Of a stretch of 64,000 nt of DNA, positions 38,416 through 46,492 are shown in pieces (the first letter of the stretch is position 1; every line of letters begins with the position of its first letter). The stretch is taken from assembly GCF_006265175.1 (NCBI RefSeq), contig NZ_VDCQ01000002.1:62001-126000 (forward strand). Direction: 5' to 3'. The notes under the pieces are model-generated. The model was not told the origin of the DNA. It ran no database searches and saw nothing but the letters and a program-made list of their open reading frames with translations. This DNA is from Paenibacillus hemerocallicola. GTDB taxonomy: Bacteria > Bacillota > Bacilli > Paenibacillales > NBRC-103111. The position numbers were made by a program, and so were the translations under genes.

Positions 38416-39315
38416 CTACTCCAGCTTCTCTTTCAAATGCGTCCAGCTGCCTTGCTGCGTAATCAGCCCTTCCTTCATCAGCTTGCCCAGCGCCCGCTTG
38501 AACGCCGCCTTGCTGATGCCGAACTTCGATGCGATAACATCGGCCGGCGTCTCGTCGGAATAAGGCATCGCCCCGTTCGGACGATCCCGCAAAAAGGCGA
38601 GGATGCGGTCCGCATCCTCGACGCGGCCGACTTGCTTCGGCTGACGCGTCGATAAATTGACTCTGCCGTCTTCGCGGACGAAGACGACTCGGACGTTTAC
38701 CCGTTCGCCAAGGCGCAGCGGTCGCGTACGTTCCTTCTCGTGCACCATCCCGATGGCGCCGAAGCCGAGCACCCCGCCTTCGCATACGACGAACGTCCCC
38801 ATTTGGAGAGGCTTGTAGACGATTGCGTCCACCCAGCTGTTTTTCCAGGAATCCGGCGCACGGAACGCAAGCGCGGTCAATTCCTTCTCGCCGGCCAGTT
38901 TGGCCGTCATCCGGCCTTGTCTGTCATGGTTCAGCATGACGTATACCCGGTCCCCCGGCTTCGGGTGCAGCTCCTTCGATTCGGGGAGCTCCGAAGCCGG
39001 CAGCAGCAGCTGCCGCCCGAGCCCCATCTCGAGAAAACAGCCGAATCTCGGATGAATGTCGGCCACTTCGAGCAGTCCTATTTCGCCGAGCCGAATGTTC
39101 GGCTTCTTCATTGTCGCGGATAACCGATCCTCGGTATCGTGGAACAAAAACGCTTCCACCTCGTCCCCCGGCTTCACCGAACCGACAATCTCGCTATAAT
39201 GCAGCAGCACATCGCGCGTACCGTTGGTCAAAAAAAAGCCGTTAGGCGGCACTTCCCGCGCCACCTGCAGCTTCGCCACCGTACCGGCCTCCAACCGATC
39301 CTCGGCCGACATCAT
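38416..39315 (-). CDS. cvfB: CvfB-type S1 RNA-binding protein
   Basis: 299 aa. Three S1-like beta-barrels (VAREVPPNGFFLTNGTRDVLLHYSEI; LEVADIHPRFGCFLEMGLGRQLLLPASEL; VYKPLQMGTFVVCEGGVLGFGAIGMVHE) are followed by a winged helix (ADVIASKFGISKAAFKRALGKLMKEGLI). This is the architecture of CvfB/YitL, RNA-binding post-transcriptional regulators first linked to virulence in Staphylococcus. The ATG overlaps the rsfS stop by four bases (ATGA). It sits between rsfS and yqeM, which are adjacent in Bacillus. Confidence 0.88.
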   Translation of the reverse strand: MMSAEDRLEAGTVAKLQVAREVPPNGFFLTNGTRDVLLHYSEIVGSVKPGDEVEAFLFHDTEDRLSATMKKPNIRLGEIGLLEVADIHPRFGCFLEMGLGRQLLLPASELPESKELHPKPGDRVYVMLNHDRQGRMTAKLAGEKELTALAFRAPDSWKNSWVDAIVYKPLQMGTFVVCEGGVLGFGAIGMVHEKERTRPLRLGERVNVRVVFVREDGRVNLSTRQPKQVGRVEDADRILAFLRDRPNGAMPYSDETPADVIASKFGISKAAFKRALGKLMKEGLITQQGSWTHLKEKLE

Positions 39316-39659
39316 ACGAGCTCGACCACCTTAGCATCGGACCATAACCGCTCGATGTTATAATATTCCCGCTCGTCGCGATGGAACACGTGGACGACCA
39401 CGTCGCCCAAATCGACGAGCACCCAGCGCGCCGTATCGAACCCTTCCAAGCCGCGCATCGGTACGCCCAACTCCTCGGCTTTTTTGCGCACTTCCTGCGC
39501 GATTGCCTGCACCTGCGTATCCGAGTTGCCGTGACAAATGACGAAATAGTCGGCTACCAGCGATATGCCCTTCAAATTCAGCACAACGAGGTTGTGCGCT
39601 TTTTTGTCCTCTACCGCTTTGACGACTTCGTTCATAATATGGTCCGGTGATGGATTCAT
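39312..39659 (-). CDS. rsfS: Ribosome silencing factor RsfS
   Basis: 115 aa Iojap-family protein that binds L14 of the 50S subunit and blocks subunit joining in starvation. KKAHNLVVLNLKGISLVADYFVICHGNSDTQVQAIAQEV near residues 18-56, RGLEGFDTARWVLVDLGDVVVHVF and YYNIERLW at the C-terminus are the family signatures. The start at the second ATG (39659) suits GAGGGGG eight bases upstream better than 39665. Confidence 0.93.
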   Translation of the reverse strand: MNPSPDHIMNEVVKAVEDKKAHNLVVLNLKGISLVADYFVICHGNSDTQVQAIAQEVRKKAEELGVPMRGLEGFDTARWVLVDLGDVVVHVFHRDEREYYNIERLWSDAKVVELV

Positions 39660-39774
39660 CTGCATTCCCCCTCAATAATATAATTCCGAAAATTCATTCG
39701 TATAAAGTTAGATTACCCAAAATAACAGCTGTAAACATCCGTTAGATGCGGAACACAATCAGTGCTTCCGGTCT

Positions 39775-40359
39775 TCAGTCCTTCGGCCCTGTGCGGCCGC
39801 CTATTTCGTCGATCAGGGAATTCCGGGCGACGATCGTAAGGGGAAATACTTTCTTCCCTTTCTCCACGAGAAATTGCACCGTCGAATCGAAGCCGGCAAC
39901 AAGCGCTCTCTCCAAGCTATGTTCGGCCATTTCCCGAATGACAGGCACGGTCGGAAAATCCCGGCCCGGCTCGATGTAATCGGCCAGACATACGATTTTA
40001 TCCAGCAGCGTCATCCGTTCCCTGCCGGACGTATGATACCGGATGGCGTCCAACACCTCGCAGTCGGTTATGCCGTACCGCTTGCGGACCACTTCAGCGG
40101 CAAGAGGCCCGTGGAGCAGCTGGGGATCGTAGTTGAACAGATCCGGATCGAGCTCTTCCGCCGCATATTCGCGACGCTGCTCTTCAATCGGCCAATATTT
40201 GCAATAATCGTGAAGCAATGCCGCCAATTCCGCCTTATCCGGATCGCCTCCGAACCGTTTCGCAAGCTCGACTGCGGCCCCCATGACGCCTATCGTATGA
40301 TCCCAGCGCTTCAAGGGCATCTGGCCGCGCGTCTCTTCCATCAACCGTTCACGATTCAT
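39775..40359 (-). CDS. yqeK: YqeK, HD-domain diadenosine tetraphosphate hydrolase
   Basis: 194 aa HD-superfamily hydrolase: His21 (KRWDHTIGV), His50-Asp51 (ALLHDYCKYW), YDPQLLHGPLAA, and RYHTSGRERMTLLDKIVCLADYIEPGRDF with later metal ligands. Characterised homologues cleave Ap4A symmetrically to ADP and limit alarmone build-up. It overlaps nadD by 11 bases, a typical coupling. GAGGAG lies ten bases ahead of the ATG. Confidence 0.93.
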   Translation of the reverse strand: MNRERLMEETRGQMPLKRWDHTIGVMGAAVELAKRFGGDPDKAELAALLHDYCKYWPIEEQRREYAAEELDPDLFNYDPQLLHGPLAAEVVRKRYGITDCEVLDAIRYHTSGRERMTLLDKIVCLADYIEPGRDFPTVPVIREMAEHSLERALVAGFDSTVQFLVEKGKKVFPLTIVARNSLIDEIGGRTGPKD

Positions 40360-40936
40360 ACAGCCGGTTCTCCTCGATATAGAATAAAACCGGGTCCGGC
40401 ACCAGATAACGGACCGATTTCCCGGACTTGCGCATATCCCGGATCATCGTGGAGGAAATGCCGACTTGAGGCATCGACGCGGATAAGACGCTGCCGCGGA
40501 TCGATATTGGGAGCAGGCCCACTTCCGACGAGTAGCCCGGCCGGGCAAGCCCGATAAACTTGATCATGCCGACCAGCTCGCCGATGCGCACCCAATTCGG
40601 CAAATATTGCACCATATCCGCTCCGATAATGTAAAAAAAATCGATGCCGGGGTACTGCAGCTTAAGCTCGCGGACCGTATCCACGGTGTAGGACGTGCCT
40701 CCGCGGCGAATCTCCAGCGTCTCCGCGCGAAAATACCGGTTGTCCGCGATCGCCGCTTCGACCATCCGCAGCCGCTGCTCCGCCGACGCCTTGGGGGCGT
40801 TCGGCTTGTGCGGGGGCGTACTGGAAGGCATAAACCACACCTCGTCCAAACCGGCCTCTTCCCTCGCCCGCTCCGCCGCCAACAAATGCCCTTGGTGGAT
40901 CGGATCGAACGTTCCTCCCATAATCCCGACCTTCAT
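40349..40936 (-). CDS. nadD: Nicotinate-nucleotide adenylyltransferase
   Basis: 195 aa. GGTFDPIHQGH at the N-terminus is the nucleotidyltransferase motif, MPSSTPPHKPNA the substrate loop, and GISSTMIRDMRKSGKSVRYLVP the ISSTxIR motif. It makes deamido-NAD from nicotinate mononucleotide and ATP. The ATG at 40936 has AAGGGGTG at proper spacing; a GTG nine bases earlier would sit inside the ribosome site. Confidence 0.95.
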   Translation of the reverse strand: MKVGIMGGTFDPIHQGHLLAAERAREEAGLDEVWFMPSSTPPHKPNAPKASAEQRLRMVEAAIADNRYFRAETLEIRRGGTSYTVDTVRELKLQYPGIDFFYIIGADMVQYLPNWVRIGELVGMIKFIGLARPGYSSEVGLLPISIRGSVLSASMPQVGISSTMIRDMRKSGKSVRYLVPDPVLFYIEENRLYES

Positions 40937-40948
40937 ATCCGACACCCC

Positions 40949-41239
40949 TTACGGGAGCACGATTTGCTTATTGTCCTTGGATTGCTTGTACAGGACGATC
41001 GTTTTGCCGATTCGTTGCACAAGCTCCGATCCCGATTTGACTGCCAGCTCGCCGGCAATCTCGTCGCTGTCATCCGTGCAGTTGTTCAAGATGGACACCT
41101 TGATCAGCTCGCGCACTTCTATCGCTTCTTCGATATGCTTGACCAGATGATCGTTCACGCCGCCCTTGCCAACTTGAAAAATCGGATCGAGATGGTGTGC
41201 CAGAGACCGCAAATGCCTTTTTTGTTTACCCGTCAACAT
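40949..41239 (-). CDS. yhbY: YhbY/YqeI family CRM-domain RNA-binding protein
   Basis: 96 aa single CRM domain: MLTGKQKRHLRSLAHHLDPIFQVGKGGVNDHL, with the GKGG loop that binds RNA. It associates with pre-50S ribosomal particles. The start at 41239 gives the same length and beginning as the Bacillus YqeI protein; an in-frame ATG 33 bases upstream is possible. AAGGGG lies upstream. Confidence 0.93.
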   Translation of the reverse strand: MLTGKQKRHLRSLAHHLDPIFQVGKGGVNDHLVKHIEEAIEVRELIKVSILNNCTDDSDEIAGELAVKSGSELVQRIGKTIVLYKQSKDNKQIVLP

Positions 41240-41278
41240 GTTGTTATCTTTCCCCTTCTTCGTCTTGCTCATATAGGT

Positions 41279-42130
41279 TTAAAAAGCTTCCAGAACCGCT
41301 TCCCGCATCGCCGCGACAGGCGCCTCGCGGCCGGTCCAATATTCGAAGGCGTACGCGCCTTGATAAATAAACATGCCGAGCCCGCCGTGCGTCTTGGCGC
41401 CTTTCGCTTCCGCTTCCCGCAGAAGGCGGGTCACGAGCGGATTGTACACCGTCTCGCTCACCGTCAAGCCTTCGTGAAACCAGGACGTATCGATCAGCAC
41501 ATCGTCTACGTTCGGATGCATGCCTACCGAAGTGTTATGGACGATCAAATCCACTTCATCGCGCACGTCTTGGATCGATTCGTAGCCCATACCGTCCGAT
41601 TTCGTAAACGGACGGACCGCTTCCGCCAGCTCCAGCGCCTTGGATACCGTCCGGTTGGCGATGTATACGGCGGCCGCGCCTTCCTTCGCCAGCGCATAGG
41701 AGACGCCCCGAGCGGCTCCTCCCGCCCCGAGAATAAGCACTTTTTTCCCGGCGACGCCGAATCCGGCCTCTTCCTTCAACGAACGGACGTACCCGATTCC
41801 GTCCGTGTTATGGCCGATCAACCGGCCATCTTCGTTGACAATCGTATTGACCGCTCCGATCGCCTTCGCGCCCTCGTCGATCTCGTCCAAGTAGTCCATC
41901 ACTTCCAGCTTGTGGGGAATCGTCACATTAACCCCGCGGAACTGCATCGCCCGTATGCCCGCGACCGCATCCTTCAGCTGTCCCGGCAAAATATGAAACG
42001 CCGCATAAGCCGCATTCAAGCCTAATACGCGAAACGCCCGATTATGCATGATCGGCGATTTGGAATGCTTGATCGGGTCGCCGAATACGCCGTGCATGAC
42101 CGTACCGGTATCCATTTGCCATTGTACCAT
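41279..42130 (-). CDS. aroE: Shikimate dehydrogenase
   Basis: 283 aa. Catalytic Lys in HSKSPIMHNRAF, catalytic Asp in NTDGIGYVRSL, and NADP loop VLILGAGGAARGVSYAL with NRTVSKA giving NADP preference. It reduces 3-dehydroshikimate to shikimate in aromatic amino acid synthesis. GGAGAAGGAAC precedes the ATG. It lies between yqeH and yhbY, the same place as in Bacillus. Confidence 0.95.
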   Translation of the reverse strand: MVQWQMDTGTVMHGVFGDPIKHSKSPIMHNRAFRVLGLNAAYAAFHILPGQLKDAVAGIRAMQFRGVNVTIPHKLEVMDYLDEIDEGAKAIGAVNTIVNEDGRLIGHNTDGIGYVRSLKEEAGFGVAGKKVLILGAGGAARGVSYALAKEGAAAVYIANRTVSKALELAEAVRPFTKSDGMGYESIQDVRDEVDLIVHNTSVGMHPNVDDVLIDTSWFHEGLTVSETVYNPLVTRLLREAEAKGAKTHGGLGMFIYQGAYAFEYWTGREAPVAAMREAVLEAF

Positions 42131-42178
42131 GATCCGTTCCTTCTCCCCGCTCCCATATTGCCGATGACGATATGTCCT

Positions 42179-43294
42179 TTAGATCAATGAGTCGCGCACC
42201 GCTACCTTTACGCCTTTCGGGGCGTGAACGACGATTTGGGCTCCCGCATCGCTGTTGATGGCGATCCAGCCAAGCCCGGAGATGAGCACTTCGCTCGAGC
42301 TTCCTTTCGGAATGCGGAATGCATGCTTCGTAAGAGGAGGAATCGCATCCAGCCCTTCCTTGGCCGGAGGAGACAGCATCTCACCCTTGTGCTCGGCGTA
42401 CAGCTCCTCCGCCCGTTCCAGCTTCGTCCGGTGGATCGGCAGCGCATTGGACATATAGCATGTAAACGATTGTCTTGCCCCTTGCGTGAAATCGAAACGG
42501 GCATATCCTCCGAAGAAAAGGGTCTGCTTCTCGTTAAGCTGGAAAACGGCCGGCTTGATCGGCTTATCCGGCAGCAGCTTCTGCAAATCGCGCTTGTCTG
42601 CCAATTCCGTCAAACGATGCGCATATACGATTCCCGGCGTATCGATAATATGCCGTCCGTCGTCCAAAGGAATCTGCACGAGATCAAGCGTCGTTCCGGG
42701 ATACGGCGATGTCGTCAGTTCCGCCTCCAAATCGCTGTAATCTCCGATAAGCCGGTTAATAAGCGTGGACTTGCCGACGTTTGTCGCACCGACCACGTAT
42801 ACGTCCTTCGTTCCGCGGTGCCCCGCGATCGCCTCGACCACGCGGTCGAACCCGATATTTTTTTTGGCGCTGCAAAGGACGATCTCGGCCGTTTTCAGAC
42901 CGTGCTCCTTTACCTGCTTCTGGACCCAATTCAATATCCGGTTCACATTGATCGCCTTGGGCAGCAGATCGATTTTGTTTACGACCAGCACGACCGGATT
43001 ATGTCCGACGAACCGGTGAAGTCCGTTGATCAAGCTTCCCTCGAAATCGAACAGGTCGACGATATGGACGACGAGCGATTCCGTCCGGCCGATCCCGCTC
43101 AATATTTTCAGAAAATCGTCCTGATTGGGCGTCACGCTCGATATTTCATTGTAGTGCTTGATCCGGAAGCAGCGCTGGCATAGTGCCGGCTCCTTCTTCA
43201 GTGCCGCAGCGGGCGCATATCCGAGTCTATCCGGCGATTCCGTCTGGATCGGAACACCGCACCCGGAACAACGCAAATCGTCAGCCGTTGCCAT
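42179..43294 (-). CDS. yqeH: YqeH, circularly permuted GTPase for 30S assembly
   Basis: 371 aa. A zinc ribbon (Cys9, Cys12, Cys39, Cys42) is followed by a GTPase domain in permuted order: NKIDLLP (G4), CSAKKNIG (G5), then GATNVGKSTLINRLIG (G1), TTSPYPGTTLDL (G2) and DTPG (G3). YqeH is needed for small-subunit biogenesis in Bacillus. One base separates it from yqeG, so translation is coupled. Confidence 0.95.
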   Translation of the reverse strand: MATADDLRCSGCGVPIQTESPDRLGYAPAAALKKEPALCQRCFRIKHYNEISSVTPNQDDFLKILSGIGRTESLVVHIVDLFDFEGSLINGLHRFVGHNPVVLVVNKIDLLPKAINVNRILNWVQKQVKEHGLKTAEIVLCSAKKNIGFDRVVEAIAGHRGTKDVYVVGATNVGKSTLINRLIGDYSDLEAELTTSPYPGTTLDLVQIPLDDGRHIIDTPGIVYAHRLTELADKRDLQKLLPDKPIKPAVFQLNEKQTLFFGGYARFDFTQGARQSFTCYMSNALPIHRTKLERAEELYAEHKGEMLSPPAKEGLDAIPPLTKHAFRIPKGSSSEVLISGLGWIAINSDAGAQIVVHAPKGVKVAVRDSLI

Positions 43295-43295
43295 G

Positions 43296-43817
43296 TTACG
43301 AGTCCTCCCATCCCATAAAGCCTTTGCGTTTCATCCAAGATAACGCCGCTTTTTCGATACGCCGGTTTATTTTTGTAAAAAAGCCTTCGTCACGCAGCTC
43401 GATCGGCAGTACGAGAATCGTATACAGGCCGAGCCGGTTGCCGCCCAAGACGTCCGTAAGCATCTGGTCGCCGATGACGACGGTTTGCTGCGGAGCAAGC
43501 GACATCATTCCCATCGCTTTGCGGAACGCCGAGTTTCCGGGCTTCTTCGCGCGGAATATGTAAGGTATCGAGAGCGGTTCGGAAAATCGGGACACGCGAA
43601 GCTTGTTATTGTTCGAAACGATAACCACTTTGAAGCCGATCGTCTGCAGCTGCTTGAGCCAGACGAGCAGCTCCGGGGTCGCCTGCGGATGCTTCGCCCC
43701 GACCAGCGTGTTGTCCAGATCGGTAATAATGCCCCGAATCCCGGCGTCCCATAATGCCTGAACGTCGATTTCATAAATCGAACGGACGTTTTTTTGCGGA
43801 ATCAATTTTTTCAGCAA
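43296..43817 (-). CDS. yqeG: YqeG, HAD-family phosphatase
   Basis: 173 aa HAD hydrolase, first gene of the yqe operon. Motif I is DLDNTLVG, motif II VIVSNNNKLRV, and motif IV VVIGDQMLTDVLGGNRLG. The family includes phosphatidylglycerophosphatase-like enzymes. The start is TTG at 43817 (MLKKLIPQ, the same beginning as the Bacillus protein); AAAGGAG is 12 bases upstream, a slightly long spacing. Confidence 0.92.
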   Translation of the reverse strand: MLKKLIPQKNVRSIYEIDVQALWDAGIRGIITDLDNTLVGAKHPQATPELLVWLKQLQTIGFKVVIVSNNNKLRVSRFSEPLSIPYIFRAKKPGNSAFRKAMGMMSLAPQQTVVIGDQMLTDVLGGNRLGLYTILVLPIELRDEGFFTKINRRIEKAALSWMKRKGFMGWEDS

Positions 43818-43917
43818 ACGTCACTCAAGCTCCTTTGCATCCTTATATACGACAAACTATACCATAGATGTCCATACCCTGCAAAAGGGAAAGCGTGATG
43901 CGTCCGGGTGCGGCGAA

Positions 43918-45021
43918 TCATGCGGAAGCACGTCCTTTCCCGCGCAGCTTGGCTACTAAGAGCAGCACGACGGGAATCAGAAAACCGAACGTAGCGATAT
44001 ACGTCGGCCATATTTTCGAATCCCACCAATCGCGATATGCGGTATCGGGGTACATAATGAGGGACAAAACGACCATCGTCGCCCCCAGCGGCAATACGAG
44101 CAACCGCTCGTTCCCGATCCGGAGAAGCTGGGCGATCCCCCTCAAGCCGGCGTACGAATATAAGATCATCTTGAAATACAGCGAAATAATCCATAGAGTG
44201 GCCATAAATACTTCCATGCGCGACAATATATTGCCGACATTGATTTTCTTGGCCAGCGCATAGCTGGGATAAGCTTGCTGGACCGTGTTCTCGACTCCGA
44301 GAACGGAAATGCATACCATGGTAATGACCAGCAGGAAAGCTCCGCCGATGACGGAGCCCAGAAAGAAAGCTTTTTCGGCCTTGGGAGTATCCCCGACTAC
44401 AGACGGATGGAGCATTAGAATAAAAACGAGCGGCATGCCGGAAAAGCCGACATAATCGACTACAGCACGCAAAAACGGCTTCGCTCCGATCGCGAATGCA
44501 GGCTGCAAATGCTCCGGCTTTATTTCGGGAGAGGCCAGTAGGGCCAGCGCGACGAACAGGGCGGCGAATATGGGGAACAGCACCTCGGCGGCACGGGCCA
44601 GCGTTCCCAAACCGAGCTTGAGCCCCATGACGACTACGAGCATAAACAATGCGTTGAGGACCGGCATCGGCGTCTGCGTCATAATTTGGGTTGCCATAAA
44701 TTCTCCCATGTAAAACAGGAGCGAAGGAGCGCCCAAAAAGAGCGTGGTTGCGATATAAAGCAAGGAGACAATTGAACCAAGCCACTTCCCCAGCCATTTG
44801 CGGTTCATTTCAACCAGCGTGCAGCCGGGAGCTTGTCTTGCCAATCGAACATACAACCAGACGAGTCCCAATGTAACCGCCATGCCGGCCAAGATGGCCA
44901 TCCAGCTGTCCTGCTTCGCGGAGGAGGCCGAGCTGAGCGGGATGAACAAAATGGAGCTTCCGATCGTAAACAATGCGACGAGCTGCATAAATTGGCGAAC
45001 GTTAACTACGTCGTTATTCAT
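43918..45021 (-). CDS. Spore germinant receptor B subunit (GerAB family)
   Basis: 367 aa membrane protein with about ten helices, related to amino acid permeases. VNVRQFMQLVALFTIGSSILFIPLSSA is the usual GerB first helix (positions 6-32), and PSYALAKKINVGNILSRMEVFMATLWI is a conserved later region. GerB subunits bind the germinant in the spore inner membrane. Last gene of the gerA-gerC-small-gerB operon. AAGGGAAAAACG lies upstream. Expression is expected in the forespore. Confidence 0.9.
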   Translation of the reverse strand: MNNDVVNVRQFMQLVALFTIGSSILFIPLSSASSAKQDSWMAILAGMAVTLGLVWLYVRLARQAPGCTLVEMNRKWLGKWLGSIVSLLYIATTLFLGAPSLLFYMGEFMATQIMTQTPMPVLNALFMLVVVMGLKLGLGTLARAAEVLFPIFAALFVALALLASPEIKPEHLQPAFAIGAKPFLRAVVDYVGFSGMPLVFILMLHPSVVGDTPKAEKAFFLGSVIGGAFLLVITMVCISVLGVENTVQQAYPSYALAKKINVGNILSRMEVFMATLWIISLYFKMILYSYAGLRGIAQLLRIGNERLLVLPLGATMVVLSLIMYPDTAYRDWWDSKIWPTYIATFGFLIPVVLLLVAKLRGKGRASA

Positions 45022-45045
45022 CGTTCGTTTTTCCCTTCCCGCGCT

Positions 45046-45276
45046 TCAGCTCAGCCACCGGAAAACCGCATCGCTGAAAGGCTTGTATACGAAAGCGATC
45101 CAGTCCAGCGGATTCGGTATCGGTATCCGGACGCTCTTTGCTATTCCGAGTCCGAGAGCAAGCGCCAGCGTGATGGAAAATGCCCAAATTTCCTTCTTGC
45201 TCCGCTTTCGCAGCAGCGGAAGCTCGATCAAAATAATCCCGGCTCCCGCCGCCATAATCCCGATAACACCCAGCAT
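45046..45276 (-). CDS. Small two-helix membrane protein in ger operon
   Basis: 76 aa, hydrophobic: MLGVIGIMAAGAGIILIELPLL and IWAFSITLALALGLGIAKSV are membrane segments, with a basic loop (RKRSKKE) between. Similar small proteins often lie between gerC and gerB genes and are called the D-type accessory subunit in some receptors. Its ribosome site GGAGAG is inside the end of gerC. No function can be proved. Confidence 0.75.
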   Translation of the reverse strand: MLGVIGIMAAGAGIILIELPLLRKRSKKEIWAFSITLALALGLGIAKSVRIPIPNPLDWIAFVYKPFSDAVFRWLS

Positions 45277-45281
45277 GTCGG

Positions 45282-46481
45282 CTATCTCTCCATTTTGTTC
45301 AGGAATGAGTTGCTCTGCGTCCCCGTGCGCTTAATTTTGACTTCGACACGGACTTGTACCGGCAGTTCGGGAAATATCGTATTCCAGCTGCTTTGCAGCT
45401 TTTCCCACGCTTTTGGCTCGTCGCGGTGAATCGCCTCGCCAAAGCCGAATATGTCAGCGCCAAATTCCTTTTGTGTATTTTGTATGGTCTTCGCAATAAA
45501 CCCTTTGATTTTCTCCTCGGACTGCCGCTCGAGCAAGTCCAACATCTCTACTTTGTTTAAATCGATCGTGCATGCGACCTCTCCGATATTCTGCTCGACG
45601 CGAACAGTCAGATGGATTGCCGGCTTGCCGTTATTTACAATGCCCTTCATTTCCGTTTTGGAACGGATGACTTCGAAATTCAACATCCCGCCGTCCGGAC
45701 AAGGGATTGTGCCGATCGTGCTTTGTATTTTATCGACAATGTAATTGTAGGCCTTGCTCTCTTCTTCGTTAAGCCACCCGACCAGCTTGTCTTCCCGAAA
45801 AACGCCGATATTGGAATATTTGATGGAGGCATTCGTCTCTGCCGTTTTCAGATTGTCGACAGAGCTGCCCGATTGGACGTCGCCCAATATCCGAATTCCC
45901 GTCAGCGTCGGCTCCTTGCCCTTGCTCATTAAATCGGACAGCAGATCGTCGAGAAATACGCTTGTGGTCGGCGCCCATACCCTCTCCGAGGTTTGCAGCA
46001 TTTTAAACATATTGTTGGCCGGAACTTTCTCGATCGGCTGCAGAATGCCCATCACCTGCTTCGCCTTCGCTTCCCTGGCTATGACCACGTAAAAATCGGT
46101 TCGCAGCTCATGATCCCTGGCAAAAAAATCGAGAAGGTTTTTAATCCCTTCCCGGGCCACTTCTTCGCTGATCACAAGGATGCGCAGGTGGGACATATAG
46201 ATTTTACGGGGTGCGCTTGTGGTCATTCGACGAAAGCATTCGAAGATGGTGCGTCCCGTCTCTTCGTATATCGTAATCGGCGAATTGTTGGCTCCGCCTT
46301 TTTTGGCGGCGATTTCTTGCGGATTTACGATTTGTACGGACAGCCGGTACTGGTCTCCCTGTTTATCGATTCCGATTCCCAGGGCAATAGCGAGATCGTT
46401 CAGCTCCCTTCGGTTCCAGCATCCGCTGAGCATCAGCAGCATACTTATACAAGCGACGAATACGACCGTCTTTCGCTTCAT
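45282..46481 (-). CDS. Spore germinant receptor C subunit (Ger(x)C lipoprotein)
   Basis: 399 aa. The N-terminal lipobox LMLSGCWNRREL is the canonical GerC beginning. Three-domain GerC features follow: NDLAIALGIGIDKQGDQYRLSVQIV, MSHLRILVISEEVAREGI, LLDFFARDHELRTDFYVVIA, and the C-terminal CTIDLNKVEMLDLLERQSEEKIKGFI. It is anchored on the outer face of the spore inner membrane. The ATG at 46481 has AAGGTGG six bases upstream; a TTG six bases earlier is inside that site. Confidence 0.92.
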   Translation of the reverse strand: MKRKTVVFVACISMLLMLSGCWNRRELNDLAIALGIGIDKQGDQYRLSVQIVNPQEIAAKKGGANNSPITIYEETGRTIFECFRRMTTSAPRKIYMSHLRILVISEEVAREGIKNLLDFFARDHELRTDFYVVIAREAKAKQVMGILQPIEKVPANNMFKMLQTSERVWAPTTSVFLDDLLSDLMSKGKEPTLTGIRILGDVQSGSSVDNLKTAETNASIKYSNIGVFREDKLVGWLNEEESKAYNYIVDKIQSTIGTIPCPDGGMLNFEVIRSKTEMKGIVNNGKPAIHLTVRVEQNIGEVACTIDLNKVEMLDLLERQSEEKIKGFIAKTIQNTQKEFGADIFGFGEAIHRDEPKAWEKLQSSWNTIFPELPVQVRVEVKIKRTGTQSNSFLNKMER

Positions 46482-46492
46482 GTCCAACCACC

